A DNA stretch of 64,000 nt, from contig NZ_AP019721.1 of assembly GCF_006742205.1 (NCBI RefSeq), positions 930,001 to 994,000 of the forward strand, given 5' to 3'. Origin of the DNA: Staphylococcus epidermidis (GTDB lineage Bacteria > Bacillota > Bacilli > Staphylococcales > Staphylococcaceae). The position numbers were made by a program, and so were the translations under genes. Each line of letters begins with the position of its first letter. Within the stretch, counting starts at the first letter, position 1. Positions 42,859 to 55,233 of this stretch are shown here, piece after piece. The notes below the pieces were generated by a model that saw only the letters and a list, made by a program, of their open reading frames with translations, was not told where the DNA came from and ran no database searches.

Positions 42859-43809
42859 TTGAAAATTGTTAGCTTAAATAGATTAAATGAAATAGAAAAT
42901 GAATTAAGAAAACAATTTCCAAACGAAGAATTTAAATTTTATGACAAAGCTATAAATATCCCTATTAATGATAGAAAAACTATGGACATTTTAATAGGTT
43001 ATGATGGCAAAATAGATCGTACCTTTATTGAACATTGTATCAACCTTAAATGGATTGGATGGTTTGCAACAGGTGTAAATAATTTACCGTTAAATTATAT
43101 TAAAGAGCGAGATATCATTCTAACAAATGGTAAAGGTATACAAGCTAAACAAGTGTCTGAATATATAATGACATTCATTTTGCATGATTATAAAAAGATG
43201 AAAACTTCCTATAGAAATCAATTAGAAAAAAATTATGACTCCAGAATTACTGGTAAAAGATTAAACGAAGAGACTTTATTATTCTTGGGAACTGGTGCGA
43301 TTGCACAAAGGGCTGCTTATTTAGCCAAAGCTTTTGGAATGAAAGTAATAGGGGTTAGTAAGTCAGGAAAAAATGTTGAACAATTTGATGAAGTTTATAC
43401 AATTGAAGAGTTAGATGATGTTATTGAAAAGGCAAATATTATTGTTAATGCATTACCTGAAACAGAAGAAACAATTTACTTATTAAAAAGAAAAGATTTC
43501 ATACAAATGGACAATAATGCCTTATTTATAAATGTAGGAAGAGGAACAATTGTTGATGAGGAAGTGCTCATCAATGTACTCAAAGATCGATTAATCAGAC
43601 ATGCTTATTTAGATGTTTTTGAAAAAGAACCACTTAGTAAGGACAATCCTTTATATGATTTAGATAATGTGACCATAACTGCTCATATTACAGGTAATGA
43701 TTCTAATAATAATAGAGAAGCTACGGACATTTTCAAAAAGAATCTTGAGCATTTTCTCAATAATTATGATGTAATTGAGAATAAAGTAGACTTAGATTAT
43801 GGTTACTAA
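42859..43809 (+). CDS. D-2-hydroxyacid dehydrogenase
   Basis: 316-residue NAD(P)-dependent dehydrogenase. The Rossmann fingerprint GTGAIAQRAA, the NALPETEET strand, INVGRG with catalytic Arg, and a C-terminal His (TAHITG) are seen. Starts with TTG after GGAGGG, 2 bp downstream of bcp. Substrate not determined. Confidence 0.88.
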   Translation: MKIVSLNRLNEIENELRKQFPNEEFKFYDKAINIPINDRKTMDILIGYDGKIDRTFIEHCINLKWIGWFATGVNNLPLNYIKERDIILTNGKGIQAKQVSEYIMTFILHDYKKMKTSYRNQLEKNYDSRITGKRLNEETLLFLGTGAIAQRAAYLAKAFGMKVIGVSKSGKNVEQFDEVYTIEELDDVIEKANIIVNALPETEETIYLLKRKDFIQMDNNALFINVGRGTIVDEEVLINVLKDRLIRHAYLDVFEKEPLSKDNPLYDLDNVTITAHITGNDSNNNREATDIFKKNLEHFLNNYDVIENKVDLDYGY

Positions 43810-43829
43810 TTGAAAACAGCAAGTATTTA

Positions 43830-43858
43830 TTGACATTTATTTATAGCAACAGTTATAT
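43830..43858 (+). promoter_or_regulatory. perR promoter
   Basis: TTGACA (43830-43835), a 17-bp spacer and TTATAT (43853-43858; TATATT in the next register), shortly before the PerR-type box. Confidence 0.7.
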
Positions 43859-43871
43859 TAATATTAAGTAA

Positions 43872-43886
43872 TAATAATTATTATTT
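43872..43886. promoter_or_regulatory. PerR-type box at perR (autoregulation)
   Basis: A 15-mer around ATAATAATTATTAT matches TTATAATTATTATAA at 12 of 15 positions and lies at the predicted transcription start of perR. Confidence 0.65.
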
Positions 43887-43904
43887 AGAAAGATGGTGAA
43901 ATAA

Positions 43905-44357
43905 GTGAGTGCGGAACTTGAATCTATTGATCATGAACTTGAAGAGTCAATTGCTTCATTAAGAAAAGCGGGCGTTCGCATTACACCCCAAAGACAAGCA
44001 ATTATGCGTTATCTTATATCTTCACATTCACATCCAACAGCAGATGAAATATATCAAGCACTTTCACCTAAATTTCCTAATATAAGTGTTGCTACTATCT
44101 ATAATAATCTAAGAGTTTTTAAAGATATTGGTATAGTCAAAGAGTTAACATATGGTGATTCATCTAGTAGGTTTGATTTTAATACACATAATCACTACCA
44201 TATTATATGTGAAAAATGTGGTAAAATCGTTGACTTCCATTATCCACAATTAGATGAAGTAGAGCAATTAGCTCAACATGTAACAGATTTTGATGTTACT
44301 CATCATCGGATGGAAATATATGGAGTATGTAAAGAATGTAAAGAAGAAGGAAATTGA
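43905..44357 (+). CDS. perR: Peroxide-responsive repressor PerR
   Basis: 150-residue Fur-family repressor. The winged helix reads [13 protein letters not shown] and [13 protein letters not shown]; the His-rich regulatory-metal site is [10 protein letters not shown]; the structural Zn site has CEKCG and CKEC. Starts with GTG. The upstream PerR-type box implies autorepression, and ftnA in this window carries two such boxes. Confidence 0.96.
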
Positions 44358-44496
44358 AGAAAGTAAGGTCGTAGAATAGAAGCAAAATAAAAATTTAGTC
44401 ATTATTGATACTCTTATGAAGTTTTATTGAGATAAAGTAATGATGAAATAGTATGACTGTTTAGCAATTTCATATAAATAATCGTATATAAGTAGT

Positions 44497-44530
44497 AGGG
44501 GCTGTAATAATTTGTACAGCCTCTTTCTTT
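44497..44530 (+). terminator. Intrinsic terminator of perR
   Basis: GGGGCTGTA pairs with TACAGCCTC (one G-U), followed by TTTC. Confidence 0.6.
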
Positions 44531-44657
44531 TTACATATGACTTCGTTTTGCAGATGTACAAAACGAAAGTATTTACACTATATAAATATAATGTACTATA
44601 TGTAGATATATATTCACTCATTAAGTAAATTTTAACTTAAAAAATCGATAATAAATA

Positions 44658-44686
44658 TTGACGTTACGTTTATATCTTGATACTAT
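44658..44686 (+). promoter_or_regulatory. rRNA promoter P1
   Basis: TTGACG (44658-44663), 17-bp spacer, TACTAT (44681-44686). About 320 bp upstream of the mature 16S. Confidence 0.7.
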
Positions 44687-44854
44687 ATAAAAGTCGTCAA
44701 AAGCAGATTAATTAATTGAAAAGAAAAAGTTAAGAACTTTAAAATTTAGTTAATAAAGTGTAATTTTGACTATTGAAATTAAAATCATTACATTATAAAA
44801 TGTTATTTGTTGAATTAATTAAGAAATGACAAGAAATGAAATACAAATTAATTC

Positions 44855-44883
44855 TTGACTTAATAAATTCTGTTTGTTACAAT
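44855..44883 (+). promoter_or_regulatory. rRNA promoter P2
   Basis: TTGACT (44855-44860), 17-bp spacer, TACAAT (44878-44883). About 125 bp upstream of the mature 16S. Confidence 0.75.
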
Positions 44884-44911
44884 AATGTATTGTAAGTGTT
44901 AAAGAACATTG

Positions 44912-44933
44912 AAAACTGAATGACAATATGTCA
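44912..44933 (+). other. 5' arm of the pre-16S processing stem
   Basis: AAAACTGAA-tg-ACAATATGTCA pairs with TGACATATTGT-a-TTCAGTTTT at 46605-46625, bracketing the 16S gene. This is the RNase III-type processing stem. Confidence 0.75.
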
Positions 44934-45007
44934 ACGTTAATTCCAATAAACAGTAACGAAACGTTACAAACTATTTAGTATTTATGAGCTAATCAAACAT
45001 CATAATT

Positions 45008-46569
<1,562 letters not shown>

Positions 46570-46653
46570 ATTCGGAACATCTTCTACGAAGATGAGGGAT
46601 GACGTGACATATTGTATTCAGTTTTGAATGTTTATTAGCATTCAAGTTTTAAT

Positions 46654-46730
<77 letters not shown>

Positions 46731-46750
46731 TTCAATAATTTAAAACCTTA

Positions 46751-46826
46751 GGGGGCTTAGCTCAGCTGGGAGAGCGCCTGCTTTGCACGCAGGAGGTCAG
46801 CGGTTCGATCCCGCTAGTCTCCACCA
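46751..46826 (+). tRNA. tRNA-Ala (TGC)
   Basis: 76-nt cloverleaf in the 16S-23S spacer, anticodon TGC, CCA encoded. Identical to the copy at 50823-50898. Confidence 0.97.
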
Positions 46827-46854
46827 TTATATTTTGTACATTGAAAACTGGATA

Positions 46855-46869
46855 AGTAAGTAAGATTTT
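46855..46869 (+). other. 5' arm of the pre-23S processing stem
   Basis: AGTAAGTAAGATTTT is perfectly complementary to AAAATCTTACTTACT at 49958-49972, bracketing the 23S gene. Confidence 0.75.
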
Positions 46870-47011
46870 ACCAAGCAAAACCGAGTGAATAGAGTTTTAA
46901 ATAAGCTTGAATTCATAAATAATCGCTAGTGTTCGAAAGAACACTCACAAGATTAATAACTAGTTTTAGCTATTTATTTTGAATAACAATTCAAAATATG
47001 GTGGAAACATA

Positions 47012-49933
<2,922 letters not shown>

Positions 49934-50003
49934 TTTTTAAAAAACGTTTTGCGACGCAAAATCTTACTTACTATCTAGTTTTGAATGTATAATCATTCAT
50001 TTG

Positions 50004-50118
50004 TCTGGTGACAATGGCAAGGAGGTCACACCTGTTCCCATGCCGAACACAGAAGTTAAGCTCCTTAGCGCCGATGGTAGTCGGACTGACGTTCCGCTAG
50101 AGTAGGACGTTGCCAGGC
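50004..50118 (+). rRNA. rrf: 5S ribosomal RNA
   Basis: 115-nt 5S; the TCTGGTGAC start pairs with GTTGCCAGGC at the 3' end. Confidence 0.96.
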
Positions 50119-50128
50119 AAAATATCTT

Positions 50129-50204
50129 GGAGAATTAGCTCAGTTGGGAGAGCATCTGCCTTACAAGCAGAGGGTCGGCGGTTCGAACCCGTCATTCTCC
50201 ACCA
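50129..50204 (+). tRNA. tRNA-Val (TAC)
   Basis: 76-nt cloverleaf, anticodon TAC, CCA encoded. First gene of the post-5S array. Confidence 0.96.
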
Positions 50205-50210
50205 TTTATA

Positions 50211-50286
<76 letters not shown>

Positions 50287-50292
50287 TCTTTT

Positions 50293-50368
50293 GAGCCATT
50301 AGCTCAGTTGGTAGAGCATCTGACTTTTAATCAGAGGGTCAGAGGTTCGAATCCTCTATGGCTCACCA
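50293..50368 (+). tRNA. tRNA-Lys (TTT)
   Basis: 76-nt cloverleaf, anticodon TTT, CCA encoded. Confidence 0.96.
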
Positions 50369-50376
50369 TTTAAATA

Positions 50377-50459
50377 GCGGGTGTGGCGGAATTGGCAGAC
50401 GCACTAGACTTAGGATCTAGCGCCTTTACGGCGTGGGGGTTCGACTCCCTTCACCCGCA
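50377..50459 (+). tRNA. tRNA-Leu (TAG)
   Basis: Type II tRNA with a long variable arm, anticodon TAG; no encoded CCA. Confidence 0.95.
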
Positions 50460-50462
50460 TTC

Positions 50463-50537
50463 GCGGAAGTAGTTCAGTGGTAGAACACCACCTTGCCAAG
50501 GTGGGGGTCGCGGGTTCGAATCCCGTCTTCCGCTCCA
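50463..50537 (+). tRNA. tRNA-Gly (GCC), proteinogenic
   Basis: 75-nt cloverleaf, anticodon GCC, with standard D-loop GG and GTTCGAAT T-arm, CCA encoded. Contrast the three atypical Gly tRNAs at 52172-52421. Confidence 0.96.
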
Positions 50538-50548
50538 TTAATGATATT

Positions 50549-50637
50549 GCCGGGGTGGCGGAACTGGCAGACGCACAGGACTTAAAATCCTGCGGTGAGA
50601 GATCACCGTACCGGTTCGATTCCGGTCCTCGGCACCA
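50549..50637 (+). tRNA. tRNA-Leu (TAA)
   Basis: 89-nt type II tRNA, anticodon TAA, CCA encoded. Confidence 0.96.
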
Positions 50638-50649
50638 TCTTTAATATTT

Positions 50650-50723
50650 GCGCCCGTAGCTCAACTGGATAGAGCGTTTGACTACGGATCAAGAGGTTAT
50701 GGGTTCGACTCCTATCGGGCGCG
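50650..50723 (+). tRNA. tRNA-Arg (ACG)
   Basis: 74-nt cloverleaf, anticodon ACG (inosine wobble expected), no encoded CCA. Confidence 0.95.
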
Positions 50724-50732
50724 CTTATTTTA

Positions 50733-50806
50733 CGGGAAGTAGCTCAGCTTGGTAGAGCACTTGGTTTGGGACCAAGGGGTCGTAGGTTCGAATCCTGTCT
50801 TCCCGA
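50733..50806 (+). tRNA. tRNA-Pro (TGG)
   Basis: 74-nt cloverleaf, anticodon TGG, no encoded CCA. Confidence 0.95.
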
Positions 50807-50822
50807 TAGTAAAATAAATTTT

Positions 50823-50898
50823 GGGGGCTTAGCTCAGCTGGGAGAGCGCCTGCTTTGCACGCAGGAGGTCAGCGGTTCGATCCCGCTAGTCTCCACCA
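50823..50898 (+). tRNA. tRNA-Ala (TGC)
   Basis: 76-nt cloverleaf, anticodon TGC, CCA encoded; same sequence as the spacer copy at 46751. Confidence 0.96.
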
Positions 50899-50922
50899 AT
50901 ATTAATTTACAAACTACATAAC

Positions 50923-50996
50923 GGCGGTGTAGCTCAGCTGGCTAGAGCGTACGGTTCATACCCGTGAGGTCGGGGGTTCGATCCCCTCCACCGCCA
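50923..50996 (+). tRNA. tRNA-Met (CAT), elongator
   Basis: 74-nt cloverleaf, anticodon CAT; GGCGGTG acceptor stem like the Bacillus elongator tRNA-Met. No encoded CCA. Confidence 0.9.
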
Positions 50997-51023
50997 CTAC
51001 TATTAGTTGTATAATTATATTCA

Positions 51024-51097
51024 GGACCTTTAGCTCAGTTGGTTAGAGCTAACGGCTCATAACCGTTCGGTCGCAGGTTCGAGTCCTGCAAGGTCCA
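51024..51097 (+). tRNA. tRNA-Ile2 (CAT, lysidine type), probable
   Basis: 74-nt cloverleaf, anticodon CAT. The acceptor has C4-G69 and C5-G68 pairs, the TilS recognition pattern, so C34 is probably modified to lysidine to read AUA. It could alternatively be labelled Met. Confidence 0.78.
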
Positions 51098-51106
51098 TAT
51101 AATTTT

Positions 51107-51196
51107 GGAGGAATACCCAAGTCCGGCTGAAGGGATCGGTCTTGAAAACCGACAGGAGCTTAACGGCTCGCGGGGGTTCGAATCCCTCTTCCTCCG
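51107..51196 (+). tRNA. tRNA-Ser (TGA), copy 1
   Basis: 90-nt type II tRNA, anticodon TGA. Variable arm GAGC-ttaacg-GCTC; no encoded CCA. A second copy lies one gene further on. Confidence 0.95.
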
Positions 51197-51203
51197 TTTT
51201 AAT

Positions 51204-51279
51204 GGTCCCGTAGTGTAGCGGTTAACACGCCTGCCTGTCACGCAGGAGATCGCGGGTTCGATTCCCGTCGGGACCGCCA
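51204..51279 (+). tRNA. tRNA-Asp (GTC)
   Basis: 76-nt cloverleaf, anticodon GTC, CCA encoded. It sits between the two Ser genes. Confidence 0.96.
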
Positions 51280-51316
51280 TTTATTAAATTTTAATAGTTA
51301 TTTACCTATAATTTGT

Positions 51317-51409
51317 GGAGGAATACCCAAGTCCGGCTGAAGGGATCGGTCTTGAAAACCGACAGGGCCTTAACGGGCCGCGGGGGTTCGAATCCCTCTT
51401 CCTCCGCCA
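51317..51409 (+). tRNA. tRNA-Ser (TGA), copy 2
   Basis: 93 nt including encoded CCA. Same as copy 1 except the variable arm, GGCC-ttaacg-GGCC, which is altered by paired compensatory changes. Confidence 0.95.
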
Positions 51410-51420
51410 TTAATTATTAG

Positions 51421-51494
<74 letters not shown>

Positions 51495-51598
51495 TATTAT
51501 TGATATGGGTTTCGTGATGAAACAGTTGATATGCATATTGTTTTTTAGAACATACATGACTCAGTTTTCAAAGAGGTGTCATTACGATTTCTTATTTT

Positions 51599-51671
51599 GG
51601 TTCAGTAGCTCAGTTGGTAGAGCAATGGATTGAAGCTCCATGTGTCGGCAGTTCGATTCTGTCCTGAACCA
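51599..51671 (+). tRNA. tRNA-Phe (GAA)
   Basis: 73-nt cloverleaf, anticodon GAA. It follows a 104-bp gap after fMet, unusually long for this array; the gap holds no gene. Confidence 0.94.
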
Positions 51672-51679
51672 TACCTATA

Positions 51680-51755
<76 letters not shown>

Positions 51756-51759
51756 TTTT

Positions 51760-51843
51760 GGAGGGGTAGCGAAGTGGCTAAACGCGGCGGACTGTAAATC
51801 CGCTCCTTCGGGTTCGGCAGTTCGAATCTGCCCCCCTCCACCA
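51760..51843 (+). tRNA. tRNA-Tyr (GTA)
   Basis: 84-nt type II tRNA, anticodon GTA, CCA encoded. Confidence 0.96.
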
Positions 51844-51851
51844 TCTTATAT

Positions 51852-51925
51852 AGGGGCATAGTTCAACGGTAGAATAGAGGTCTCCAAAACCTTTGATGTG
51901 GGTTCGATTCCTACTGCCCCTGCCA
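51852..51925 (+). tRNA. tRNA-Trp (CCA)
   Basis: 74-nt cloverleaf, anticodon CCA, 3' CCA encoded. Confidence 0.95.
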
Positions 51926-51926
51926 T

Positions 51927-52000
51927 GGCGGTTGTGGCGAAGTGGTTAACGCATCGGATTGTGGTTCCGACACTCGAGGGTTCGATTCCCTTCAACCGCC
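51927..52000 (+). tRNA. tRNA-His (GTG)
   Basis: Anticodon GTG, with the extra G-1 paired to C73 in an 8-bp acceptor stem. No encoded CCA. Confidence 0.94.
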
Positions 52001-52011
52001 CTTTATATTAA

Positions 52012-52083
52012 TGGGCTATAGCCAAGCGGTAAGGCAACGGACTTTGACTCCGTCATGCGCTGGTTCGAATCCAGCTAGCCCAG
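52012..52083 (+). tRNA. tRNA-Gln (TTG)
   Basis: 72-nt cloverleaf, anticodon TTG, no encoded CCA. It is the substrate chain for the GatCAB pathway encoded earlier in the window. Confidence 0.94.
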
Positions 52084-52088
52084 TTATT

Positions 52089-52162
<74 letters not shown>

Positions 52163-52171
52163 GGTTATTAT

Positions 52172-52246
52172 GCGGGAGTAGTTCAACTCTTAGAACACAT
52201 TCCTTCCCGGAATGAGATATAGGTGTAAATCCTATCTTCCGCTCCA
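52172..52246 (+). tRNA. Non-proteinogenic tRNA-Gly (TCC), copy 1
   Basis: 75 nt with full acceptor and anticodon stems and anticodon TCC. The D-loop lacks G18-G19 (CAACTCTT), and the T-loop reads TGTAAAT instead of TTCGAAT, so D/T-loop pairing and EF-Tu binding should be weak. This is the pattern of the staphylococcal tRNA-Gly that donates glycine to the pentaglycine bridge through FemX/A/B. Confidence 0.92.
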
Positions 52247-52260
52247 AATTTTAATATTAT

Positions 52261-52335
52261 GCGGGAGTAGTTCAACTCTCAGAACACATTCCTTCCCGGA
52301 ATGAGATATAGGTGCAAATCCTATCTTCCGCTCCA
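52261..52335 (+). tRNA. Non-proteinogenic tRNA-Gly (TCC), copy 2
   Basis: Second tandem copy; differs from copy 1 at a D-loop base (CTCTC) and in the T-loop (TGCAAAT). CCA encoded. Confidence 0.92.
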
Positions 52336-52346
52336 ATTTTAAATAT

Positions 52347-52421
52347 GCGGGAGTAGTTCAACTCTCAGAACACATTCCTTCCCGGAATGAGATATAGGTG
52401 TAAATCCTATCTTCCGCTCCA
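52347..52421 (+). tRNA. Non-proteinogenic tRNA-Gly (TCC), copy 3
   Basis: Third tandem copy, with the D-loop of copy 2 and the T-loop of copy 1. CCA encoded. A terminator follows immediately. Confidence 0.92.
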
Positions 52422-52427
52422 TTATTC

Positions 52428-52448
52428 ACTTCCATTGGGAAGTTTTTT
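52428..52448 (+). terminator. Short intrinsic terminator after the Gly tRNAs
   Basis: ACTTCC/GGAAGT 6-bp stem with a four-base loop, then six T in all. It lies before the last tRNA-Leu, so it may only partly terminate. Confidence 0.55.
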
Positions 52449-52462
52449 GTTTATATATTGAG

Positions 52463-52545
52463 CCGGTGTGGCGGAATTGGCAGACGCGCGGGACTCAAAA
52501 TCCCGTTCCTTTATTGGAGTGTCGGTTCGATCCCGACCACCGGTA
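52463..52545 (+). tRNA. tRNA-Leu (CAA)
   Basis: 83-nt type II tRNA, anticodon CAA, no encoded CCA. It lies between two terminators with no room for a separate promoter. Confidence 0.94.
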
Positions 52546-52560
52546 TACATTTATATTTTT

Positions 52561-52603
52561 AGAGTGAAACCATTGTAAATTTAATGTTTTCACTCTTTTT
52601 TTA
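52561..52603 (+). terminator. Intrinsic terminator of the rRNA-tRNA operon
   Basis: A 9-bp stem AGAGTGAAA with TTTCACTCT followed by seven T. Confidence 0.85.
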
Positions 52604-52862
52604 TTTATTTGAGCGCTAATTGTTATTTATCATTTGATAGTCTCAAAAATTTTATTAATGAGTAAGTTACTAATAATTGTGTCCAAATTCTTATAAAAAA
52701 TATTTTAAAAAATAAATATAATATTTAATATAATGTAAACAGATAGGGTTTTTATTTTAACATTTAGGCATTTAATCACATATTTTATCAGTTTATATAT
52801 ATAATTTAATTGTAACAGCTGTTATTAAAAAAATAAATTTTATAATTTTTGGAGGTTATCAT
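52604..52862. other. AT-rich gap upstream of esp
   Basis: No gene or clear operator is seen. Several TATAAT-like strings occur (for example near 52740), but none has a convincing -35. The esp promoter must lie here. Confidence 0.4.
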
Positions 52863-53711
52863 ATGAAAAAGAGATTTTTATCTATATGTACAATGACAAT
52901 TGCAGCGTTAGCAACTACTACAATGGTAAATACTTCTTATGCAAAAACCGATACAGAAAGCCATAATCATTCCTCACTTGGCACAGAAAACAAAAATGTT
53001 TTAGATATTAATAGTTCGAGTCATAATATCAAACCAAGTCAAAATAAAAGTTACCCAAGTGTAATATTACCTAATAATAATAGACATCAAATTTTTAATA
53101 CTACACAAGGTCATTATGATGCTGTTAGTTTTATTTATATACCAATAGATGGTGGATATATGAGTGGTTCAGGTGTTGTTGTAGGTGAAAATGAAATATT
53201 AACTAATAAACACGTTGTTAATGGAGCTAAGGGTAATCCAAGAAATATTAGTGTCCATCCTTCAGCTAAAAATGAAAATGATTATCCTAATGGCAAATTT
53301 GTGGGTCAAGAAATCATACCGTATCCTGGTAATAGTGATTTAGCAATCTTAAGAGTGTCACCAAACGAACATAATCAACATATTGGTCAAGTAGTTAAAC
53401 CTGCAACTATAAGTAGCAATACAGACACTAGAATTAATGAAAACATCACTGTTACTGGTTACCCTGGTGACAAACCATTAGCCACAATGTGGGAAAGTGT
53501 AGGTAAAGTTGTCTATATTGGTGGCGAGGAATTAAGATATGACCTAAGTACTGTAGGTGGAAACTCTGGATCTCCAGTATTTAATGGTAAAAATCAAGTT
53601 ATTGGAATACATTATGGTGGCGTAGATAATAAATACAATAGCAGTGTTTATATTAATGATTTCGTTCAACAATTCCTAAGAAACAATATACCTGATATAA
53701 ATATTCAGTAA
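52863..53711 (+). CDS. esp: Glutamyl endopeptidase Esp (GseA/GluSE)
   Basis: 282-residue secreted serine protease of the V8 family that cleaves after Glu. Sec signal peptide to about residue 27 (SYA), propeptide to Ser66, mature enzyme from Val67 (VILPNNN). Triad His117 (TNKHVV), Asp159 (NSDLAI), Ser235 (GGNSGSP). In S. epidermidis Esp degrades S. aureus adhesins and can inhibit S. aureus nasal colonisation. Length and triad positions match GluSE exactly. Monocistronic. Confidence 0.95.
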   Translation: MKKRFLSICTMTIAALATTTMVNTSYAKTDTESHNHSSLGTENKNVLDINSSSHNIKPSQNKSYPSVILPNNNRHQIFNTTQGHYDAVSFIYIPIDGGYMSGSGVVVGENEILTNKHVVNGAKGNPRNISVHPSAKNENDYPNGKFVGQEIIPYPGNSDLAILRVSPNEHNQHIGQVVKPATISSNTDTRINENITVTGYPGDKPLATMWESVGKVVYIGGEELRYDLSTVGGNSGSPVFNGKNQVIGIHYGGVDNKYNSSVYINDFVQQFLRNNIPDINIQ

Positions 53712-53749
53712 TTAAATTTAGTTTTTATAAAATATATATAACATATGCG

Positions 53750-53788
53750 TCCAAGGTTAAATATATAATTTAACCTTGGATGTTTTTT
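53750..53788 (+). terminator. Intrinsic terminator of esp
   Basis: A perfect 13-bp stem (53750-53762 with 53768-53780) followed by TGTTTTTTT. Confidence 0.9.
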
Positions 53789-53936
53789 TATCAAATAAGT
53801 AAATGCTAAATATTATCCCTATTAAGTATAAATGCTCAAATTTCTTTAATTATTGACATGAAATTTGATATTAAATGATTGTTTATATTTCGTTTCTATA
53901 ATACGATTAATTTAATGTTTTAAATGGAGGTTTAAC

Positions 53937-54995
53937 ATGAGTCATTCGCAAATAAATGGAAAGCGATTTTTTAACAACATTTTGAATGCAGTAGGAGCAG
54001 GGGTAGTTATTGCACTGTTACCTAATGCCTTATTAGGTGAATTATTAAAATTCTTCAAAGAAGGTAATCATGTACTAGAAACGATTTTTCAGCTAGTAAC
54101 AATCATACAATCTTTTATGGCTTTTATTATAGGGGTTCTTGCTGCGCACCAATTTAAATTTAAAGGTACAGGTGCTGCAATTATTGGTATTTCAGCAATG
54201 CTAGGTTCTGGAGCTGTACACTATAATGGACAAACAATTGAATTAAAAGGAATTGGAGATATTATAAATGTAATTTTAGTAGTTATATTAGCGTGTTTCA
54301 TTTATATGTTTTTAGAGGGGAAATTAGGTTCCTTAGAAATGATTATTTTACCCGTTTTAGTTCCTGTAATTAGTGGATTAATAGGGTTATTAACATTACC
54401 TTACGTTCAAGTTATTACGCAGTCACTAGGAAAATTAGTAAACAGGTTTACAGAATTAAATCCATTATTAATGTCTATATTAATTTGTGTAACATTTTCT
54501 TTATTAATGGTAACTCCAATCTCGTTAGTTGCTATAGCAACAGCAATTAACCTTACTGGTTTAGGAAGTGGTGCTGCAAATATGGGAATAGTTGCAGCTT
54601 GTGTAACCTTTTTATTTGGATCTTTAAGAGTTAATTCTCTTGGAGTTAACGTGGTATTACTCATAGGTGCTGCTAAAATGATGATTCCTGTGTACTTAAA
54701 GCATTTAATTATAGCCATACCATTGACAATTAATGGAGTCATATGTGGTATAATTGCTTATATTTTAAAAATTAAAGGGACTGCACTATCTGCTGGCTTT
54801 GGTTATACTGGATTGGTTGGTCCCATCAATGCATTAAACCGTATGTCGGGAAATCCATCTATGAATATTATTTTATTAATTATTGGATATTTCGTGATAC
54901 CATTTGCAGGTGCCTTTATTGTACACAAAATTTGTAAAAAAGTATTAAGTACATACAGTGATGAAATATATAAATTTGAAATCTCAAAAGATTAA
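53937..54995 (+). CDS. PTS EIIC-type membrane protein (PTS_EIIC_2 family)
   Basis: 352-residue hydrophobic protein with about 9-10 helices and Gly-rich turns (GLGSGAANMG, GFGYTGLVGPINALNRMSGNPSMN). Resembles stand-alone EIIC-like proteins of the PTS_EIIC_2 family. No EIIA/EIIB gene is adjacent, so true sugar-PTS function is uncertain. Ribosome-binding site GGAGG. Confidence 0.75.
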   Translation: MSHSQINGKRFFNNILNAVGAGVVIALLPNALLGELLKFFKEGNHVLETIFQLVTIIQSFMAFIIGVLAAHQFKFKGTGAAIIGISAMLGSGAVHYNGQTIELKGIGDIINVILVVILACFIYMFLEGKLGSLEMIILPVLVPVISGLIGLLTLPYVQVITQSLGKLVNRFTELNPLLMSILICVTFSLLMVTPISLVAIATAINLTGLGSGAANMGIVAACVTFLFGSLRVNSLGVNVVLLIGAAKMMIPVYLKHLIIAIPLTINGVICGIIAYILKIKGTALSAGFGYTGLVGPINALNRMSGNPSMNIILLIIGYFVIPFAGAFIVHKICKKVLSTYSDEIYKFEISKD

Positions 54996-55112
54996 TTTTA
55001 ATTATTATATTAGGAATCAGTATATGATATGTAACAAACTCTTTACTTTTTTTAAGGTAAAAGTTGAAATTTGAATAACTTAATGAATATATTTATTAAG
55101 TTTAGATAGTAT

Positions 55113-55152
55113 AAAAATACCCGAGACATTCAATGTCTCGGGTATTTTTTTA
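55113..55152 (+). terminator. Intrinsic terminator after the EIIC-type gene
   Basis: A perfect 17-bp stem (55113-55129 with 55133-55149) with a 3-nt loop, within a longer near-palindrome ATAGTATA...TATACTAT, then T. Confidence 0.9.
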
Positions 55153-55233
55153 TACTATATCTGAAAATCTAATTGCGCGAATATGTGTATTTATGTATAA
55201 TAATGTATAATTATTAAAAAGGGGGTCAAAACA

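Noticed and set aside
52172-52421. Calling the three atypical Gly tRNAs pseudogenes
   Set aside because: Acceptor, anticodon and T stems are fully paired, CCA is encoded, and the loop changes match the known cell-wall tRNA-Gly; decay would not give three parallel copies.
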